The notes beneath the pieces were generated by a model. That model searched no databases. It was not told the DNA's origin and saw only the letters and a program-made list of their open reading frames with translations. From Byssochlamys sp. IMV 00236 (taxonomy: Eukaryota > Ascomycota > Eurotiomycetes > Eurotiales > Thermoascaceae), in NCBI GenBank assembly GCA_001931875.2, contig MSJH02000755.1, forward strand, positions 1-45,302: DNA of 45,302 nucleotides, given 5' to 3'. Positions within the stretch are counted from its first letter, which is position 1. Each line of letters begins with the position of its first letter. The position numbers and the translations under genes were made by a program. Positions 42,101 to 45,302 of this stretch are shown here, piece by piece.

Positions 42101-43464
42101 TATTTTCGCTTAAACAAGCTATTGCCTGGATCAAGGTTTTATAATTGTCAATGATGGTGCATCGGCCAATTTCAGTGGAAATGCTAGTCAAGACGGGTCC
42201 AAGAATCTACTTTCAGGTTAATACTGGTTATCTCTCTGTTTTTGTTGGTTGACTTACTAAATCAAGGCCATCTTCCTTAAACCGTGCTGCTAATTCATTA
42301 ATATATTCTGAAGGTAAACCATCAGCTGTATCTAGTCCAGCTTTAATTCTAGGTATAAGCTGAGCAGGACCAAGATTATGACTACAGTTTAAAAAGAGCG
42401 ATATTTAGCTCATGCTATACCAAATGTTCATTCGAGAATTACCTTTGTATTTGAGGAAACATATCTGGCATTTGAATAACAAGCCCAGAATAGGATATAA
42501 TAAGTTGTCGTACACTATCTAAAACACTTAACCTCTGATCCAATACGGCCTTTTCTAAGCCCTAATATTCTATTGTTAATGTCAACACAGCCAGAAAAAT
42601 AAACAACATTACCTTGCTTCGGATCAATGTATTTTTGCGAATATCATAAGCCTGTTTCCAACAGTTTAAAAGATAGTCAAAATGCGTGATGTTTAGAGTA
42701 TCTGCAATATCCTTTGGGAGCTCTTCGTGAGGTTCATTAGGATCTAAAGACAGTCTAGCCACGATAATGCGGTCCAAGTGCTTTTGAGATAGTTTATCTG
42801 GATGAGGTTCTATTTTTGGGTATCAGGTTATGTGCGTCATAAACAGCAATGCAAAACACTGACCTTGTTCTTCTATCAACTCTTCTACTAATCCATGTAA
42901 ATAAACACATTTCCCTTGCTGATACATAGACTCGGGCTATATATACAAGATTAATTCACTTGTGTGTTGGCTTTTCTCTATTTGATAGTCAAACCTTTAA
43001 TGTCACTTGCAAGATTCGAGCAATTACATCATTTTGCCAGTCTTCAAAGCTTTTAGCTGGCTTGGTTGGGGCCGTTGTTGTATTTACAGATGGTGTTGGT
43101 TTCTATAGTAATCAATGAGTCACTACTGCAGCACAAACGGTAGATTTCCCTTACCTCGACCTTTGTGGTGGGTGTAGGTGAAATAACTGTCTTTTTAGGT
43201 GTAGGCTTTTTAATAGGTGTAGTTTCTTCTAAAGTTGGCAAGACAGGCTTGTTTAAGGATGAAGTTGCCTTGAGTGGTTGTTGCTGCTGCTGTTGTTGTT
43301 GTTGTTGTTGTTGTTGCTGCTGCTGTTGCTGTTGAAGCTTTGCTAAACGCTTAAGTCGAATCTGAAAAAAAGTAAAAAGTAAGTATCATTGTCGTCTCTC
43401 TCTCTTTTCATCGGTTCTTTTTATTCAACTGTACTTGATCGGCTTCAGACGTATTTTCACTCAT
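39160..43464 (-). CDS. UFD2: Ubiquitin chain elongation factor E4, Ufd2 type
   Basis: This is a U-box E3/E4 enzyme that extends ubiquitin chains on substrates of the Cdc48 pathway. I read 20 exons from 43464-43435 down to 39242-39160, giving about 1078 residues in one frame. The N terminus has a run of about 18 Gln (43278-43334) and a Pro/Thr/Lys-rich linker; the central armadillo-like core includes NFY...EVEQTGASSQFYDKFNIRY and FITECFFLTL; the C-terminal U-box starts FLDPIFFTLMEDPVLLPTS and includes DRSTIRAHLL and RDPFNRMPL. Introns are 48-75 nt. The last intron (39243-39299) is 57 nt with no in-frame stop. The gene shares a 312-base promoter with dephospho-CoA kinase. Confidence 0.94.
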
Positions 43465-43776
43465 TATTATTGAAAAGAAAAATAGAAGTGAAAAAAGAAA
43501 AAGAAGCGCATTATATAGTCGGAGTATAGAGGACGCGTCACTTTGACAGACAGTTATTACTGTGTGGTTATTGAAGTACACCATAGAGATAAAATTAGTT
43601 TCTCAAGCAAAGTGTTTATAGGTAATATCAAAGGTTTATTAAGCATGCTGTTCGGTTTATAATGATGTAGTCTTATTAGACAACCAGCTTCAATGGTTAT
43701 CACGCGCCAATACGTGGTTGTACAATGAATGCATATCTGTTTTCTTTTCTTTTCTTTTCTTTTTTTGTTCTTTAAA
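43465..43776. promoter_or_regulatory. Divergent promoter UFD2 / CAB5
   Basis: These 312 bases separate two divergent start codons. A T/C-rich tract (43738-43768) lies directly before the CAB5 ATG, and an A-rich tract (43470-43505, pyrimidine-rich when read toward UFD2) before the UFD2 ATG. Confidence 0.5.
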
Positions 43777-44614
43777 ATGAAGCTTGTAGGCTTAACAGGC
43801 GGAATATCCACAGGTATATATTATATAGAAAGAGAGTTTAACTAACAGGATGAATATAGGCAAGTCAACTGTCTCTCGACTATTAGCAGAACAAGGTATA
43901 CCCATTGTTGATGCAGACAAAATTGCACGAGATGTCGTTGAGCCTGGAACAAAGCCAAATGCACTCATTCGTCAGCATTTTGGAGATCAAGTATTCTTGA
44001 GTGATGGTCGTATTGATCGACCCAAACTGGGCCAAATCATCTTTCAAGATCCTGAAAAACGCAAAATATTAAACAAATGTACACATCCTTATGTTCGATT
44101 AGAAATGCTGAAACAAGCGTTTAAATATTGGCTAAGAGGTGCAGACCTTGTGGTATTCGACGTGCCCTTACTGATTGAAAGCAAGCTGGATAAATTCATG
44201 AGCTATACAGTGGTTGTATACTGGTACATAAACATATCTTTTATAAAAGATATACACATATACTAATCTCTCTCTCTCTCTCTCATATATAATAGCTCAG
44301 ATAATTTGCAACTACAACGACTAAAAAAAAGAGACAACATGACAGATGAACAAGCTATGCAACGTATCAAGGCACAGATGCCCATGTCAGAAAAAGTAGA
44401 AAAGGCAGATATTGTGATTGATAATTCGACAGATTTAAAGCAGCTTGAGATACAAGTAAAAAACATGATAAACAAGGTTCGACCCTCTACGTTGACTTGG
44501 CTATTGGAATATGCTGGGCCTCCTCTCGCGGTTACTATCACGCTCTATGTCTTTACACAGTTTGTGCCTTATTTATTACGTTCTGTAGGCGATGTGATTA
44601 CTACTTTAAAATGA
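43777..44614 (+). CDS. CAB5: Dephospho-CoA kinase (Cab5/CoaE family)
   Basis: This is the last enzyme of coenzyme A synthesis; it phosphorylates the 3'-OH of dephospho-CoA with ATP. Exons 43777-43813, 43860-44223 and 44296-44614 give 239 residues. The P-loop GLTGGISTGKST is split by the first intron. DADKIARDVVEPG, IIFQDPEKRKILNKCTHP and VFDVPLLIE are hallmark segments, as is QRLKKRD followed by the lid helix. A hydrophobic C-terminal segment (LAVTITLYVFTQFVPYLL) suggests membrane attachment, as reported for other eukaryotic members on mitochondria or ER. The stop codon overlaps the 3' end of the opposing DHFR gene by nine bases. Confidence 0.94.
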
Positions 44615-45269
44615 TCTTCTTTTATAAAACGTGAATTCATATTTCATGTCTTTATGTTCTTGAACGCCTTCAGGCACAGTTCCTTCAACATACTCTTCTA
44701 GTTCTTTATGTTCTGCTAAGCGATAGTTCTTTATGTTAATCTCTGGGAAGAACGTATCACAGTTCACTTGGGTTTTGATTCTTGTCAGTATAATGCTATC
44801 GCATTCTGGGTTGTGGATAGCCATCCTATACATTTGTGCTCCTCCAATCACAAACACGCGTGGATTCTTGGTTTCGTCAATTTTTTTCAATGCCTCCTCA
44901 AAGGAACTGACTAGAATGACATTTTGATTATCATTGGCTAATTGTCTATAGTATATACATATAAGTAGAGAAAGGACGTATTTTCTTGATGAGTTTTTTT
45001 TTCCTTTACAAATCATAGGAAGGATTTCTTGATATCACAATGTTCAATCGATTTTCTAAAGGACGAAACTTAGGTGGAATAGATTCCCAAGTGACACGTC
45101 CCATGATGACTGCATTTTGAACATTCTCTTTATTCGCTACACTCTTGGGTATCTTTGTTGTCACTTGCTTAAAAAATGCCATGTCTTTGGGAAGACGCCA
45201 TGGCAAGTTATTCAAGTAACCAATGCCAAGCTCTTCGGTAGCTGCAACAATAAGACTGAATTTAGGCAT
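44606..45269 (-). CDS. Dihydrofolate reductase
   Basis: This is the NADPH-dependent enzyme reducing dihydrofolate to tetrahydrofolate. Exons (minus) are 45269-45010 and 44945-44606, giving 199 residues. The substrate-binding and catalytic segments are intact: [20 protein letters not shown] (with the conserved Trp and the following acidic position replaced by Arg-Leu-Pro-Lys-Asp as in fungal enzymes), [23 protein letters not shown], and FVIGGAQMY for the cofactor phosphates. The start at 45269 gives the standard N terminus [11 protein letters not shown]. Only 33 bases remain before the window end, so its promoter is mostly outside. Confidence 0.95.
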
Positions 45270-45302
45270 AGAAAAAGCTGAAAAGAAAAGAAAAAAAAAA
45301 AA

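Overview
The window looks like nuclear DNA of an early-diverging filamentous fungus, most likely a Mucoromycota/Mucorales-type genome. The grounds are AT-rich spacers, compact genes split by many 45-75 nt GT-AG introns, pyrimidine-rich tracts just before start codons, fungal proteins such as a membrane-anchored GH5 exo-1,3-glucanase and a vacuolar HMT1-type ABC transporter, and animal-like genes that budding yeasts lack (an ADAM protease, FANCJ, NDUFAF4). Species cannot be fixed from the sequence alone. Both ends of the window are homopolymer runs (T at the start, A at the end), so it may be one assembly contig; the first gene is probably cut at its 5' end.

Layout. 44-2488 (+) ADAM metalloprotease; 2889-6810 (-) FANCJ/BRIP1 helicase; 7144-7666 (+) TRAPP subunit Trs23; 7704-8491 (-) complex I assembly factor NDUFAF4; 9344-9794 MITE; about 9903-12178 decayed Mutator-like (MULE) transposon; 12305-13094 (+) Ypt1/Rab1; 13277-14978 (+) GH5 exo-beta-1,3-glucanase; 15090-16069 (-) SigF/NTF2-like protein; 16307-17779 (+) SAM methyltransferase with a myristoylation signal; 17850-20622 (-) HMT1/ABCB6-type ABC transporter; 21018-21775 (-) DsbA/thioredoxin-like protein; 22840-23001 (+) 53-aa secreted peptide; 23346 to about 24932 (+) decayed piggyBac transposon, followed by a repeat-rich tract to about 26470; 26788-27683 (+) proteasome beta-3; 28475-29677 (+) PP2A catalytic subunit; 29917-30634 (+) ribosomal protein uL1; 30907-33920 (+) Mgm1/OPA1; 34066-35280 (+) bHLH factor; 35574-36522 (-) CK2 beta; 37916-38169 (+) putative 65-aa secreted/GPI-like peptide; 38609-39119 (+) NOPCHAP1; 39160-43464 (-) Ufd2 E4 ligase; 43777-44614 (+) dephospho-CoA kinase; 44606-45269 (-) dihydrofolate reductase.

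Most genes are housekeeping genes and I see no functional cluster. Neighbours are often convergent with very short spacing (TRS23/NDUFAF4 37 bp, NOPCHAP1/UFD2 40 bp, and a 9-nt coding overlap between CAB5 and DHFR) or divergent from short shared promoters (FANCJ/TRS23, SigF-like/methyltransferase, UFD2/CAB5). Exon structures were read by hand from splice sites and reading frame, supported by similarity to known families; they have not been tested against transcripts.

I did not find a convincing new multi-gene system. The most notable signals are: a FANCJ with a canonical PIP box and an apparent beta-tent-like zinc domain at its C terminus; a proteasome gene whose first coding exon is only the ATG; two GC-AG introns; two small secreted peptides; a clear MITE with long inverted repeats; and a piggyBac copy broken at its first catalytic aspartate.
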